DNA of 64,000 bases from Cladocopium goreaui (GCA_947184155.2 CAMXCT020001480.1:212001-276000), one strand, 5' to 3'. Counted from the stretch's first letter, positions 9,587 through 20,540 are shown. The notes: generated from the letters alone by a model not told the origin. Translations and numbers: made by a program.

Positions 9587-11945
9587 TCACTCCCAAAAGT
9601 TGGTGCTCACAATAGAGTACCATCCAAACAATTATATTATTGAGTAACTGAGCCACTCATGAGGTACACCCTTGAAAAATTGTCTGGATGCTGTTTTTTA
9701 ATAAGGGTTTAATAAGGCATCTAATTATTTGGGAAACCTTGCATTTTAAAGTTTTATCACAACTATGGCTTTCTAAAGTGAAAGGACCAGCTTTACCCAA
9801 AGAAAGGTGGAGAAAGGGTTTCGTTTTTTTTTTCACTCCCAAAAGTGGATGCTCACAATAGAGTACCATCCAAACAATTATATTATTCAGTAACTGAGCC
9901 ACTCATGAGGTACACCTTTGAAAAATTGTCTGGGTGCTGTTTTTAAATAAGGGTTTAATAAGGCATCGAATTTTTTGGGAAACCTTGCATTTTAAAGTTT
10001 TAACACAACTATGGCTTTCTACAGTAAAGGGGCCAGCTTTACCCAAAGAAAGGTGGAGAAAGGGTTTTGCTTTTTTTTTCACTCCCAAAAGTTGGTGCTC
10101 ACAATAGAGTACCATCCAAACAATTATATTATTGAGTAACTGAGCCACTCATGAGGTACCCCCTTGAAAAATTGTCTGGATGCTGTTTTTTAATAAGGGT
10201 TTAATAAGGCATCTAATTATTTGGGAAAGCTTGCATTTTAAAGTTTTATCACAACTATGGCTTTCTAAAGTGAAAGGACCAGCTTTACCCAAAGAAAGGT
10301 GGAGAAAGGGTTTCGTTTTTTTTTCACTCCAAAAAGTTGGTGCTCACAATAGAGTACCATCCAAACAATTATATTATTCAGTAACTGAGCCACTCATGAG
10401 GTACCCCTTTGAAAAATTGTCTGGATGCTGTTTTTAATAAGGGTTTAATAAGGCATCTAATTATTTGGAAAGCCTTGCATTTTAAAGTTTCAACGCAAAT
10501 ATGGCTTTCTAAAGTAAAGGGACCAGCTTTACCCAAAGAAAGGTGGAGAAAGGGTTTTGCTTTTTTTTTTCACTCCCAAAAGTGGGTGCTCACAATAGAG
10601 TACCATCCAAACAATTATACTATTCAGTAACTGAGCCACTCATGAGGTACCCCCTTGAAAAATTGTCTGGATGCTGTTTTTTAATAAGGGTTTAATAAGG
10701 CATCTAATTATTTGGAAAAACCTTGCATTTTAAAGTTTTATCACAACTATGGCTTTCTAAAGTGAAAGGACCAGCTTTACCCAAAGAAAGGTGGAGAAAG
10801 GGTTTCGTTTTTTTTTCACTCCAAAAAGTTGGTGCTCACAATAGAGTACCATCCAAACAATTATATTATTCAGTAACTGAGCCACTCATGGGGTATCCCC
10901 TTGAAAAATTGTCTGGGTGCTGTTTTTTAATAAGGGTTTAATAAGGCATCTAATTATTTGGGAAAGCTTGCATTTTAAAAGCTTTAACACAAATATGGCT
11001 TTCTACAGTAAAGGGACCAGCTTTAGCCAAAGAAAGGTGGAGAAAGGGTTTTGTGTTTTTTTTCACTCCCAAAAGTGGGTGCTCACAATAGAGTACCATC
11101 CAAACAATTATACTATTCAGTAACTGAGCCACTCATGAGGTACACCCTTGAAAAATTGTCTGGATGCTGTTTTTTAATAAGGGTTTAATAAGGCATCTAA
11201 TTATTTGGGAAACCTTGCATTTTAAAGCTTTAACACAAATATGGCTTTCTAAAGTGAAAGGGCCAGCTTTACCCAAAGAAAGGTGGAGAAAGGGTTTTGC
11301 TTTTTTTTTCACTCCAAAAAGTTGGTGCTCACAATAGAGTACCATCCAAACAATTATATTATTCAGTAACTGGGCCACTCATGAGGTACCCCTTTGAAAA
11401 ATTGTCTGGATGCTGTTTTTTAATAAGGGTTTAATAAGGCATCTAATTATTTGGAAAGCCTTGCATTTTAAAGTTTTATCACAACTATGGCTTTCTAAAG
11501 TGAAAGGACCAGCTTTACCCAAAGAAAGGTGGAGAAAGGGTTTCGTTTTTTTTTTCACTCCAAAAAGTTGGTGCTCACAATAGAGTACCATCCAAACGAT
11601 TATATTATTCAGTAACTGAGCCACTCATGAGGTACCCCTTTGAAAAATTGTCTGGATGCTGTTTTTTAATAAGGGTTTAATAAGGCATCTAATTATTTGG
11701 GAAACCTTGCATTTTAAAGCTTTAACACAAATATGGCTTTCTAAAGTAAAGGGGCCAGCTTTAGCCAAAGAAAGGTGGAGAAAGGGTTTTATTTTTTTTT
11801 CACTCCCAAAAGTGGGTGCTCACAATAGAGTACCATCCAGACAATTATATTATTGAGTAGTTGAGCCACTCATGAGGTACCCCCTTGAAAAATTGTCTGG
11901 ATGCTGTTTTTTAATAAGGGTTTAATAAGGCATCTAATAAGGGTT
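9587..11945. repeat. 246-bp tandem array with alternating subtypes
   Basis: About 9.6 units, each beginning in a T-run plus TCACTCCCAAAAG and containing CAATAGAGTACCATCCAAAC, CACTCATGAGGTACCCC and ACCAAAGAAAGGTGGAG-like words. Two subtypes alternate: type 1 (TTTTATCACAACTATGG, AAAGTGAAAGGACC, GGGTTTCG) in units 1, 3, 5 and 8, and type 2 (TAACACAAATATGG, AGTAAAGGG, GGGTTTTGC) in units 2, 4, 6 and 9, with unit 7 intermediate. The period is 82 codons, so minus-strand frames of 81 aa recur; I treat these as spurious. Confidence 0.95.
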
Positions 11946-12130
11946 TTAAAGGAAACAATGAAAAAAATGAAACAATAGTAAATAAACATAAAATTAAAAT
12001 AGAAAAGTAAAAAGTAAAAATAAAAAATAAAATAAAAATAGATGAACTAAAACTAAAAATAAATTAATTCATTTCAAAACAACCTTAAAGCATTTGGAAT
12101 AAAAATAAAAGTTGAAAAAAAACATCTGGA
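11946..12130. repeat. A-rich low-complexity tract
   Basis: AAATAAAATAAAAATAG-type sequence directly after the 246-bp array. Confidence 0.7.
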
Positions 12131-12473
12131 AAAAAATTCTCACAATAGAGGCTCCCCCCCAACAATTAGCATGTTACTGAATTAGGAGCAAGAAATTTCT
12201 CACAATAGGGTACCAGGCTTCTAATCAGAGGCAAACATTAAATTGGAAACATCTTAGAACCCCTTGGAACTTCCTGGGAAAACTGGGGAAAAAACCAATC
12301 TTTTCAAGCCCCCTGCCTGGCCTGGAATTCTGCATGGAGGTCTTGCTGCGCTATGGTTTATTAACTATGGTTGTGATAGCCATGATCGGCCACATCTATA
12401 CGTGGAATTCACATGAATTATATAGTTATAAGGTCAACATGAAAGAACTTCCAGGTCATCTTCCCTCAAACAA
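12131..12473. other. Non-coding stretch with degenerate echoes of the 246-bp unit
   Basis: CTCACAATAGAGGCTCCCCC and CTCACAATAGGGTACCAG resemble the array word CTCACAATAGAGTACCATCC, so decayed units may extend to about 12215. No coding signal. Confidence 0.4.
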
Positions 12474-12573
12474 TACCATCTGGTTATGACTAACATAGCC
12501 ATGGTATAGATGGCCCATAGAAATTAAAAATGGTGGATCTTTCCAAGGCTATGTTAGTCATAACCAGAGGGTA
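12474..12573. mobile_element. TIR element, family A, TTATGAC variant
   Basis: TACCATCTGGTTATGACTAA to GTCATAACCAGAGGGTA. This subfamily has GGTTATGAC in place of GGTAAAC; other copies are at 18891, 47784 and 54393. Confidence 0.85.
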
Positions 12574-12733
12574 ATCTTTGATGCAGGAGAGTCGTTGAGT
12601 CCCTCTGCGAGTTGCCAGGTGGGACAGATTCGCCTCTTTCAGTCATGTTTGATTCGTGGGTCTTCCTGGCTTTGTCTGAACATGGTGTACCCAACAATTG
12701 GTGGTGGTATGTTGTGGTAGACCCAATCATCAA

Positions 12734-12766
12734 CTACCCTCTGGTAAACTGTTACATAACGAACTG
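12734..12766. mobile_element. Family A left-end fragment
   Basis: TACCCTCTGGTAAACTGTTA without a matching right arm. Confidence 0.6.
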
Positions 12767-13850
12767 GAACACCTCTATTTCGTGTTTTATCCTCATTTGG
12801 GGGATAGACATGGATAGACCCCATTTCCATACACACCCAAATAGTTTAAGCCAACAGTTTTTACAAAAGGAAACCCTGGCATGGTTGAATTGGCTTTACC
12901 ACATTAGATCTAGTTCACGTTTTAATATGTTTCATCATGTCTAAAGCCTAAAGCCCATGGTCTTGAATGCTCGCCATTCTGCACCACATCTGCTGCTTGA
13001 GCAGTGTTCAGCAGCAATCCTGAAACACCAACTGGTCCACTATTGCTTAATTTTGAATCTCTTTATTTGGGGGTTGCTCAAAAATTGGAAATTCATCTTT
13101 CGATGATGTTCCCAGCCAAAATATACCTCCATGGCTAGGTCGGAAACAACAAGTCCTCCGACAAAAAATCCAGCTACTGTTTCCATTTTTTGGGGGGAAT
13201 GGTCCAATATGGAGCTGTCCTAAAATGGGGAATTTCTATGAATTTCCCCAATCATGTGTGACACACACATGTTGTACATCCAGAACCATAGTTATGGGGG
13301 GTTATAATTGTCCAATATGTTCCAATATCCTTCACATCCATCTTTGCTCTTTTCCTGCGTCTCGTGTCTCGTTCCATGGCGAAGAGAAAAGCTGAGGAGG
13401 TGGAACAGGCCCGGCATGATGGGAACTGAACTCACCAAGATATCCATAGAACAATGGGGATACAATCGTTAATAGGTTCATATATGGAGAGAATATACAT
13501 AGGTATGGCTCAAAATTGACCAACCAGATTCACTTGTTGGTTGGTTTTCCCAAGATTTTTAGACAAACCATACAAACCTGGATATGGCATGATATGGCTA
13601 TCAGTCAAAAATGTGGGACCCAAACGGTACCCATCCAGTCATAGCTGGTTTAGCTGGATGTTTCTTCCCCCAGTCTGGTAAATTTCACGGGTAACTTGAC
13701 CCATCCTGACATAGGTTTGCCTTGTGCTATGGTAAACCAATATTGTTACTGGTAATTACATTATAGTACCAGGTAGGTATGGGTCAAAATTCAAGCCCTA
13801 TGGGACCACAGATTCCGGTATATGTTCAGTATTAACCATCTCATTATTGG
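12767..13850. other. Non-coding stretch, nothing recognised
   Basis: Ordinary AT-leaning sequence. Short frames lack exon-like composition. A small inverted pair ATGTGTGACACACACAT is at 13254-13270. Confidence 0.35.
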
Positions 13851-13854
13851 GGTA

Positions 13855-13968
13855 CTGCTTTGGAACATGACTTTTATGACTTTCCATTCAGTTGGGAATG
13901 TCATCATATATCCCAACTGACTTTCAGTCCATCATTTTTCAGAGGGGTAGGGTTCAACCACCAACCAG
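13855..13968. mobile_element. TIR element, family B, left end truncated
   Basis: Starts in TTTGGAACATGAC, lacking CTGGTTGGTGG. The rest is typical: CCCAACTGACTTTCAG, ATTTTTCAGAGGGG and ACCACCAACCAG. Confidence 0.8.
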
Positions 13969-14036
13969 ATGGTTACCCGGCCTAGTAAATGTTTACATTC
14001 AGCGAACTGGAAAGATCCACCATTTTATAGCCCATA

Positions 14037-14127
14037 GGATCCATGGTGCTGCTATATATGGTAACATTTACCATCAATATACCCCAGTCATGTTAGCATA
14101 TATACCAGCACCATGGATCCGTCATGG
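14037..14127. mobile_element. Inverted-repeat element, family F
   Basis: GGATCCATGGTGCTGCTATA at the left and CAGCACCATGGATCC at the right. A second copy at 35131-35222 carries the same core in the opposite orientation. Confidence 0.8.
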
Positions 14128-14128
14128 G

Positions 14129-14232
14129 TAGCTGGCTACATCCACGAACTTTCGACTGGCGAGTTGACATGGGCTCATCATGTTCATCTTCGGAGAACCC
14201 GAAGCGAAATCATGGGATCGGGGACGAAAAGA
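14129..14232 (+). CDS. Candidate exon, unknown protein
   Basis: GC-richer island between GTCATGGGTAG and a donor-like site before GGTGTACCCC. Two open frames compete (GYIHELSTGELTWAHHVHL and HPRTFDWRVDMGSSC); neither is recognised. The family-A arm at 14238 starts immediately downstream. Confidence 0.3.
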
Positions 14233-14391
14233 TGGTGTACCCCGGCCTGGTCAACGGTTAACGTAAAGCGAAGTGGATCGATCCCAGCATGCTTTTCATA
14301 GGTAAATCCATGGTAAATCCCATGGGTTTTTATCAGCTATTTTTATAGGCCATTTTCCAGTTCACTATGTAAATGTTTATCAGGCCGGGTA

Positions 14392-15032
14392 GATTCTGCA
14401 CCTTTCTGAGATGGGATGAACCAGTTGACCGTTTTTAGAAGCGATCCAATGAGTCAAATGAACAACGGCTGAGCCGCGGTTTGGGTCCTGGAAACAAACT
14501 TGGATTACTTTGTCCAAATGGCCGAAAAAAGGGTATTCGTGGAGTCGTGGAGGGCATTTAGTTGGATGAAGTGTTCATAAAAAGTGCGTGCTATCACTGT
14601 TCAAGTGGTGATTTTAGCTAGATGAAGTCTCAACATATCCTAGTGCCAAGAGCTTGTGATCCAAGCCATTTTTGGGATCTCCATTTCCATCCAATTTGGG
14701 CAATGAAGAACTTTGAGCCAACCCCAACTGATGTTGAAGCCCCAGAATGCATCATCCAAAAAAAATAATCATTTGGGGGTCCTTTCAGATCCGTTCAAAT
14801 CATCCTACATATAATGTAATACCCAATAGTAAACCATAGTAAACCCTAATTGGGGATGATCTATTTCATAATTCCGACACTTTGAGCCACAATTGACTAA
14901 GATATTTATTCAAAATGTAGGTTATTTGGTCCAAATACCACAATTGAACCAATCATACAGTGGGATGGGCCAGCGAAATCCGAATCACCAGTTGATAGGT
15001 GGTTCATCCATGTTCATCCCATGTTTTCATAG
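14392..15032. other. Non-coding stretch, nothing recognised
   Basis: Probably intron or intergenic; no repeat family matched by eye. Confidence 0.35.
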
Positions 15033-15090
15033 GGATTCAACCATCCAAAATTGGTGGTGCAGGATTTTTCAACCATCAACAGTTTCTCGA
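15033..15090. repeat. Dispersed repeat, family M fragment
   Basis: GGTGGTGCAGGATTTTTCAACCATC resembles CAGGATTTCGCAACCATCCA at 36358-36380 and 39853-39873. Confidence 0.5.
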
Positions 15091-15448
15091 ATCTTTGAAG
15101 TTGAGTAGTCAAATGTCAACAAGTCAACATGAGATAAGGTGCTATGATTATATGGTTGATATATTTATATATAAACCCACAGCAGCCCCTGGATCAACAG
15201 TACTAATGTCATGAAATAGTATCACAAATAATTACTAATATAAAGTAAGTAGCTTGCAATTATTTGCAATAACATTCAACAGTATTAGACATTATTTATT
15301 TTATATATCATTATCCCACAGGCAATGTGATCATTACAATAAGAAGTTGTATAAAATTCACATATAACACATGTTAATCAGAAATTATTGAATTTCACCA
15401 TATATATATTATAGATATATAATCACAGAAATGATACAAAACCATATG

Positions 15449-15545
15449 GGGGCGTTTAAATGGTGATACCCCCCAATCATCCATGTTATTTTGGCTTTTC
15501 CATTCTCAACCATTCATGGGTACCGCCCATATTAGGAACCCCCCT
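15449..15545. mobile_element. Inverted-repeat element, family I (diverged)
   Basis: GATACCCCCCAATCATCCAT at the left and GGGTACCGCCCATATTAGGA at the right. Confidence 0.55.
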
Positions 15546-15851
15546 CATCTATACGTATATCTATATATAATACATCCAGAACCATAGTTATTGCCGGGTA
15601 ATAAACCCATATCAAACACGATTTTGGTTGGTTAAATCCCATTGAATCACAACGAATCAGCATTTTTTATATGCAAGTCCCGTTGAGAAAAAAGATCGTG
15701 CCGTGCCCTTCGAAATATGGGGGTGGGTCAAAACCTATTATTATCAATTCTAATGGGATGAACATCCATTTACCGGCTATTTTGGGGTTCACTAGGTGCC
15801 AGGGTTTTGACCAATAGCCATATCCTCCCCTCCAAATTGCCTCAGAGGTGC

Positions 15852-15930
15852 CCGCAGCGTCCTCAAAGCCGCCCCGAAAAAACGGCGCTTCGCGCAGCAC
15901 ACGAGCACCGTACACGGAGCAGCAGCATCT
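15852..15930 (+). CDS. Candidate exon, unknown protein
   Basis: CGC-rich island between a CCCGCAG acceptor and CTG|GTCGCA, directly before the family-A element at 15947. All three + frames are open here, so the reading frame cannot be chosen. Strand is inferred from the neighbouring exons. Confidence 0.3.
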
Positions 15931-15946
15931 GGTCGCATTGGGGATG

Positions 15947-16057
15947 TACCCGGCCTGGTAAATATACAAAAAGCTATTGAAAATGGCCCAGTTATAGTTG
16001 ATTTACCCATCAAAAATGGTGATTTTCCATAGTTCTGTAAACGTTTACCAGAGGGTA
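15947..16057. mobile_element. TIR element, family A, CCGGG variant
   Basis: TACCCGGCCTGGTAAATATA to CGTTTACCAGAGGGTA. The preceding base makes GTACCC, so the insertion creates a GT at its own left edge. Confidence 0.85.
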
Positions 16058-16191
16058 ATGGGAAGATTTTCTTAGGCCCAAACTAGTTAAACTAGGGCCT
16101 TTCCACGGACTTTGTTCGTGGCGTACGGGTGAAGTTTCGGGGCAATGTCCGTGGTGTATGTGCCCACCTTTGATGATCTTGATGGAAGTTT

Positions 16192-16303
16192 TGTGGTTGG
16201 TGGTTTGGAACATGAATGTTATTTTTCCATTTAGTTGGGAATGTCAGACATCATCCCAACTGACGAACTCCATCATTTTTCAGAGGGGTAGGTCAACCAC
16301 CAA
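16192..16303. mobile_element. TIR element, family B, right end altered
   Basis: TGGTTGGTGGTTTGGAACAT to GTCAACCACCAAG. The terminal CCAG is replaced by GTGGATTATAAGTTGTAA, the same junction as at 17039. Confidence 0.75.
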
Positions 16304-16671
16304 GTGGATTATAAGTTGTAATTAACCATTTTGTAAGCCCATAAATGGACTTTGCAAATCCCCTACAACTGGGGTTATTGCACCACCAACCGATGGACGT
16401 TTTTTGTTTTTCCGTTTCTGGGAACAGCCACAGTTTCTGGGAAATCCTCCGGTGATCAGTTTCTGGGCTGGAAACTCCCAGCCATTTCGTTCGAGGATTT
16501 CTCCAGCAAAGATCTTTGAATAACATCGGGGATTTCCCCGCTATGTATGTTTGATTCCAAAGATATTAACCTATTCCAATCAATATTCGATTGTTAATGT
16601 TTGGGATTTTATATCTTTGGGATATTAACATTAATATTCCATGAGATCATACCTTTTACACATAGCCTCAG

Positions 16672-16795
16672 TGGACCCCCACGACTTAATATCGCCACAA
16701 ACGTTGAGGCGATTGGAGGCGTTCGGGAAGGCAGAATGGATCGCCAAACTCATGGAACTGTCCGACGTGGACAGCCACTCGATTGATTCATGGAG
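16672..16795 (+). CDS. Candidate exon of the J-domain gene
   Basis: After CCTCAG (ends 16671) it reads DLISPQTLRRLEAFGKAEWI and AKLMELSDVDSHSIDSW, then AG|GTACTT (phase 2). The donor GT overlaps the start of a family-H fragment (TACTTGGTGGCTCATCCCA). The phase fits the exon at 17543. Helical, no family recognised. Confidence 0.5.
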
Positions 16796-16796
16796 G

Positions 16797-16817
16797 TACT
16801 TGGTGGCTCATCCCAGT
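16797..16817. mobile_element. Family H left-arm fragment
   Basis: TACTTGGTGGCTCATCCCAG matches the arms of the full hairpins at 17706 and 37198. It is cut by the family-A insertion at 16818; GTGGGTTATAAC resumes after that element. Confidence 0.65.
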
Positions 16818-16923
16818 TACCCTCTGGTAAACTAACAGTTAACTATGAAAATGGCCCAGTTATAGTTGATTTACCTATTAAAAATGGTGATTTTCCATAG
16901 TTATGTTCATTTACCAGAAGGTA
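16818..16923. mobile_element. TIR element, family A, nested in family H
   Basis: TACCCTCTGGTAAACTAACA to CATTTACCAGAAGGTA (one mismatch in the right end). Confidence 0.85.
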
Positions 16924-16934
16924 GTGGGTTATAA

Positions 16935-17039
16935 CTGGTTGGTGGTTTGGAACATGAATGGATTATGATTTTCCATGCAGTAATGTCATCATCCCAACTG
17001 ACTTCCAGTCATATTTTTCAGAGTAGGTTGAAACCACCA
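16935..17039. mobile_element. TIR element, family B, nested in the H remnant
   Basis: CTGGTTGGTGGTTTGGAACA, CATCCCAACTGACTTCCAG, TATTTTTCAGAG and AACCACCAAG. It starts directly after GTGGGTTATAA of family H. Confidence 0.75.
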
Positions 17040-17064
17040 AGTGGATTATAAGTTGTAACCATTT

Positions 17065-17175
17065 CTGGTTGGATGTTCCAAACATGACTTTTATGACTTT
17101 CTATTCAGTTGGGAATGTCATCATCCCAACTGACGAACTCATATTTTTCAGAGGGGCAGGTATACCACCAACCAG
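17065..17175. mobile_element. TIR element, family B
   Basis: CTGGTTGGATGTTCCAAACA (altered left arm), CATCCCAACTGACGAACTCA, TTTTTCAGAGGGG and ACCACCAACCAG. Confidence 0.75.
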
Positions 17176-17542
17176 ATTAATATTAACCATCATTATATAA
17201 CCATATTATAACCATATATTAACCATTATTAGCAGTATATATTCAATTGGGATTTTGTAACCCCATAAATGGACTCTACGAATCTCCTACACATAACTGG
17301 GGTGATCACTGAGGATTAGACCGGTTGACCCATTTCGGTGACTGGACCAGTTGAAAGTTTGAAACTTTGTGAGAATCTCAGCTTGAAACTGAACTTCACT
17401 ATGATTTCATGTGATTTCATGCAAATCCAGACATGATTATATGATTAATTGTAAATTATATATAAGCTATAATTATTGCTCAGTTCGGAAGAAAGCTGGG
17501 GATACTAACTATCAAACATGATCAAACGATCATATCCCCCAG

Positions 17543-17618
17543 TTCATTGTTCGGCAACGCACCCATGGATATCAAAGTCCAGAGGTCAGTTGGCCACTTG
17601 GTCGAGGCAACAAAAAAG
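17543..17618 (+). CDS. Candidate exon of the J-domain gene
   Basis: From the CCCCCAG acceptor: one base completes the split codon from 16795 (AG+T), then SLFGNAPMDIKVQRSVGHLV and EATKK, then GTGGTG. Ends phase 0 and joins 18701 in phase. The two in-phase junctions are the main evidence. Confidence 0.5.
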
Positions 17619-17705
17619 GTGGTGTAAAGTCCTTCCAAGAGCTGAAGAGCCAGGTGGGCATGTAGTGCACGTGGTGCACTGGATCAATGGATCAGAGAGA
17701 AATGC

Positions 17706-17830
17706 TACTTGGCCACGGCTCGTTTTTGTGGTTTATAACCCCAGTGATTTACATGGGACAAGTAGGGTTAATCCACTGAAATAACTGGGGTTATAACCCA
17801 CTTACGAGCCGTGGGATGAGCCACCAAGTA
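17706..17830. mobile_element. Inverted-repeat element, family H
   Basis: TACTTGGCCACGGCTCGTTT to ACGAGCCGTGGGATGAGCCA and CCAAGTA, with TTATAACCCCAG and CTGGGGTTATAA inside. The left arm has lost part of GGTGGCTCATCCCA. Confidence 0.8.
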
Positions 17831-17963
17831 GTGGTGAAACTAGCCGTTTAGCCCCGCTGTCGGTCATGCTGTCCGAATTTGAGCCTCAAGAGATCATCGA
17901 TTGGTGAAAATTGTCCGACAGATTCAAAGCTCGTGGTTTACTGGGATCTCCCTTGAAGCTTGT

Positions 17964-18091
17964 TACAATGTGAGGCCCCCAAGATAGCTAAGTTGGTGCA
18001 AATAACTCCAATAACTATGGTTTATGGTATTTATAACTATAGTTACTGGGGCTTATAACCAACAAACATCACTGGGGGGCCTCACATTGTA
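17964..18091. mobile_element. TIR element, family C
   Basis: TACAATGTGAGGCCCCCAAG to GGGGGGCCTCACATTGTA, with AGTTGGTGCAAATAACTCCA and TTATGGTATTTATAACTATA inside. Intact. Confidence 0.9.
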
Positions 18092-18320
18092 TGATTGATA
18101 TATTCAATATAACCTTTGGGTGTTCATGAAGGTGGGGTTCATCATCATCATCGTGCTCGAAAAAAAGGGCCAGATTTTTTTTGGCTACTTTTCAGACACA
18201 TACCATGTGTCTATACCATGGTTGTCTAGGTACCACTTTGTCACCTCTATCAGTGGGATGATTGATGGGAAACAATGCAGGAAACTATGGAGTTTACCAT
18301 CAAACCTGAGGGAAAAAACC

Positions 18321-18424
18321 TACCCTCTGGTAATTTAACGTAGCTATTGAAAATGGCCATTTATAGTGAGTTTTCCCATTAAAAATGGTGATTTTTCATA
18401 TTTATGTTAGTTTACCAGAGGGTA
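18321..18424. mobile_element. TIR element, family A
   Basis: TACCCTCTGGTAATTTAACG to TTAGTTTACCAGAGGGTA; 104 bp. Confidence 0.9.
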
Positions 18425-18539
18425 AGAACATTGCCTGCGTCACCAGTCCAATGATTCAGAAGGTCATCTACTGGAATGGCTGATACACTGATACTGTTGA
18501 TGGAAGAAATTCTGCACCAGTTCATAGGTTCTTTGTCCC

Positions 18540-18660
18540 ATTATTTGTAGATAGATATATAAATATATATATATACGTATATATAATGTATATATGCACA
18601 TATATATATGTATACATGTATGGATATATATATATTATATATTATATATTATATATATAG
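18540..18660. repeat. TA-rich microsatellite
   Basis: Imperfect TATATA blocks before the exon at 18701. Confidence 0.8.
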
Positions 18661-18700
18661 GGTTTCAACCATTCAAGAAAGGGCAGGATTTCTTCCACAG

Positions 18701-18800
18701 CTTCTCCTTTTTTCTCCTGCGGATCGCCAGGTGCTGAGTCTGGCGCCGGAGAGCTTCAGAGACCGGATCCAATGGATGCCCTTCAAGGAGCGAGCCAATA
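18701..18800 (+). CDS. Candidate exon of the J-domain gene
   Basis: Starts after a strong acceptor TCTTCCACAG in phase 0, as needed from 17618. Reads FSPADRQVLSLAPESFRDRI and QWMPFKERA. The donor is unclear: no good GT lies near the end of the coding-like part; GCCAAT at 18798 could be a GC donor. Confidence 0.5.
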
Positions 18801-18890
18801 TTACGACCCCTATACCACCACTGTATATACTAGTACTGTTTTTTTTTTTTAATGGATGTTTTTTGATGGGAAAATGATGGTCATATATTA

Positions 18891-19001
18891 TACCATCTGG
18901 TTATGACTAACATGGCCATGGAAAGATCCACCATTTTTAATAGGTAAACCATCTATAAATGGGCAATGGCTTCCATGGCTATGTTAAATAACCAGAGGGT
19001 A
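18891..19001. mobile_element. TIR element, family A, TTATGAC variant
   Basis: TACCATCTGGTTATGACTAA to GTTAAATAACCAGAGGGTA. Confidence 0.85.
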
Positions 19002-19009
19002 TCACCAAC

Positions 19010-19316
19010 AAAAACCATAGTGAAATTGGAGTTACAAGTGGCTAAGTTGTCTAAAATAAGTGGCTGAATTCTATGGTTTATGGTGAAATTGTGGCTTACC
19101 CTCTGGTAAACTAACAGTTTGCTATTGAACATGGCTCATTTATAGTTGATTGATCCATCAAAAATGGTGATTTTCCACAGTCATGTTTGTTTACCAGAGG
19201 GCAAGTTGTCGAACATAAGTGGCTGAATTCTATGGTTTATGGTAGATATAACGATAGTTAATGGATGTTATAATGGTGTTTATAAACCAACTTATAACTG
19301 GGGGGCACCATCCTGT
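19010..19316. mobile_element. Degenerate family C sequence holding a family A insertion
   Basis: ACCATAGTGAAATTGGAGTT and GGCTAAGTTGT lie left of the A element; GTGGTTTATGG-like words and AACTTATAACTGGGGGGCAC lie to its right. The unit AAGTGGCTGAATTCTATGG is duplicated on both sides. Confidence 0.5.
19097..19203. mobile_element. TIR element, family A
   Basis: TACCCTCTGGTAAACTAACA to TTGTTTACCAGAGGGCA. Confidence 0.85.
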
Positions 19317-19328
19317 ACACATCTATAT

Positions 19329-19440
19329 GGAAGTTTCCATAAATGTGGGGACCCCAAGCTCGCTGGATGGTTTATTATGGGAAAAAATCAAATAAAATTA
19401 GGATGATGAAAACGGGTATCCCCATTTTAGGAAACCCCTA
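19329..19440. mobile_element. Inverted-repeat element, family I
   Basis: GGAAGTTTCCATAAATGTGG at the left; GGGTATCCCCATTTTAGGAA at the right. Confidence 0.65.
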
Positions 19441-19886
19441 TATTATATATTTGGGGTGATGATTTTGCATGACTTAGATGGGATTTGTATGGCGATCTAT
19501 ATGGGATAAATGGGATTCATCAGACAAAATCGTGATTTGACTCACGAAAATATGGCTGTGACCAATGAAGAATGGACATTTTGATGTCTGACCATTTCCA
19601 ATTTCCGATATTGCCAGAGTGCATCAACACTCATCAGGGACGTAGGTCTTTCAAGTGTGTGTCTGTGTGTGTTTCCACAAAAAGGGCACTCCTAAAATCC
19701 CCAAGATTATCATCATCTTGACATTCTACTTTTCATAATATTTTGGGGATATGACATTCATCATTAACACTCATACTGTAGATCATAATTATTCTATCAT
19801 TTTGGGGTTGCTATATAACATCGATCATATCCCAATCATATCCGCATTTTTTTGGGATTTCTGCCCTTTCTGCACCACATCGCCAG

Positions 19887-19979
19887 GGCAACACTCGTTC
19901 GGTCCACAGAGCGGCATGCGACAAGATCATCGAGGCCGGTTGCGCGGGTTGAACCAGCAACAGGGGTATTCTCATCAAG
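19887..19979 (+). CDS. Candidate exon, frame unresolved
   Basis: After CATCGCCAG, one frame reads NTRSVHRAACDKIIEAGCAG then stop; a second reads QHSFGPQSGMRQDHRGRLRG to a GTTAAAG donor. Neither joins in phase to both neighbours, so membership in the J-domain gene is open. Confidence 0.3.
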
Positions 19980-20427
19980 GTTAAAGCATGTTGAAGGCCA
20001 CTCCCAAAGAAAGTGGCAATCCATTCAGGATATATCTCATATCCTATGAAAAATCCTATTAAAAATCCTATTTTATCCTATTTTATTCGATTTTCCATCA
20101 CAGCCCCTGTCGCCTCATCATACTTCATCATACCCTGTCGCTGAAGCCCCTACTTCACCGATTCTTGGGAGCCAAAAAAAATGGTGTGGTCAACACCAGC
20201 TAATTAACGTTAGTAAATACCATGAACACTCCATTAACGTTAGTAAATACAAAAGATACATTAAATATGGGATAATCATGTTGATATAGAATTGATAATC
20301 CATATATAAATATGAGAATACCATACATTATTAGTCACTATTAATACATTATATATACAATAATTGATAACAACATTTTTTCTGCATGTCGGTCTGGAGG
20401 AACACCAACTCATTGGATTCTCCCCAG

Positions 20428-20540
20428 GAGGTGATGAAGGACACCGAGCCGGCTGTGGAAAGCCCAGCAGCAGCTCCAGCTCCGGCTGCTGAAGCGCCAG
20501 CGGAAGCGGTGCGCGAAGTGAAGCGCAGACCAAACACCAG
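20428..20540 (+). CDS. Candidate exon of the J-domain gene, Ala/Pro-rich
   Basis: After TCTCCCCAG it reads EVMKDTEPAVESPAAAPAPA, then AEAPAEAVREVKRRPNT, and ends AG|GTATGG (phase 2). The coding-like frame is open further upstream (MSVWRNTNSLDSPQ from 20386), so the acceptor may be earlier. A disordered acidic/Ala-rich linker. The donor joins 21980 in phase. Confidence 0.55.

Larger units (their letters stand above)
13975..14391. mobile_element. Composite of family A arms and a family F insertion
   Basis: A left family-A arm (TACCCGGCCTAGTAAATG, 13975-14036) stops at a family-F element (14037). A second left arm (TACCCCGGCCTGGTCAACGG) begins at 14238, and a right arm TTTATCAGGCCGGGTA ends at 14391. 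Read as two family-A copies, the first halved by the F insertion. Confidence 0.6.

Noticed and set aside
9657-11624. Series of 81-aa minus-strand frames starting MAQLLNNIIVWMVLYCE
   Set aside because: They repeat exactly with the 246-bp tandem unit and each ends at the same place in it; a periodicity artefact.
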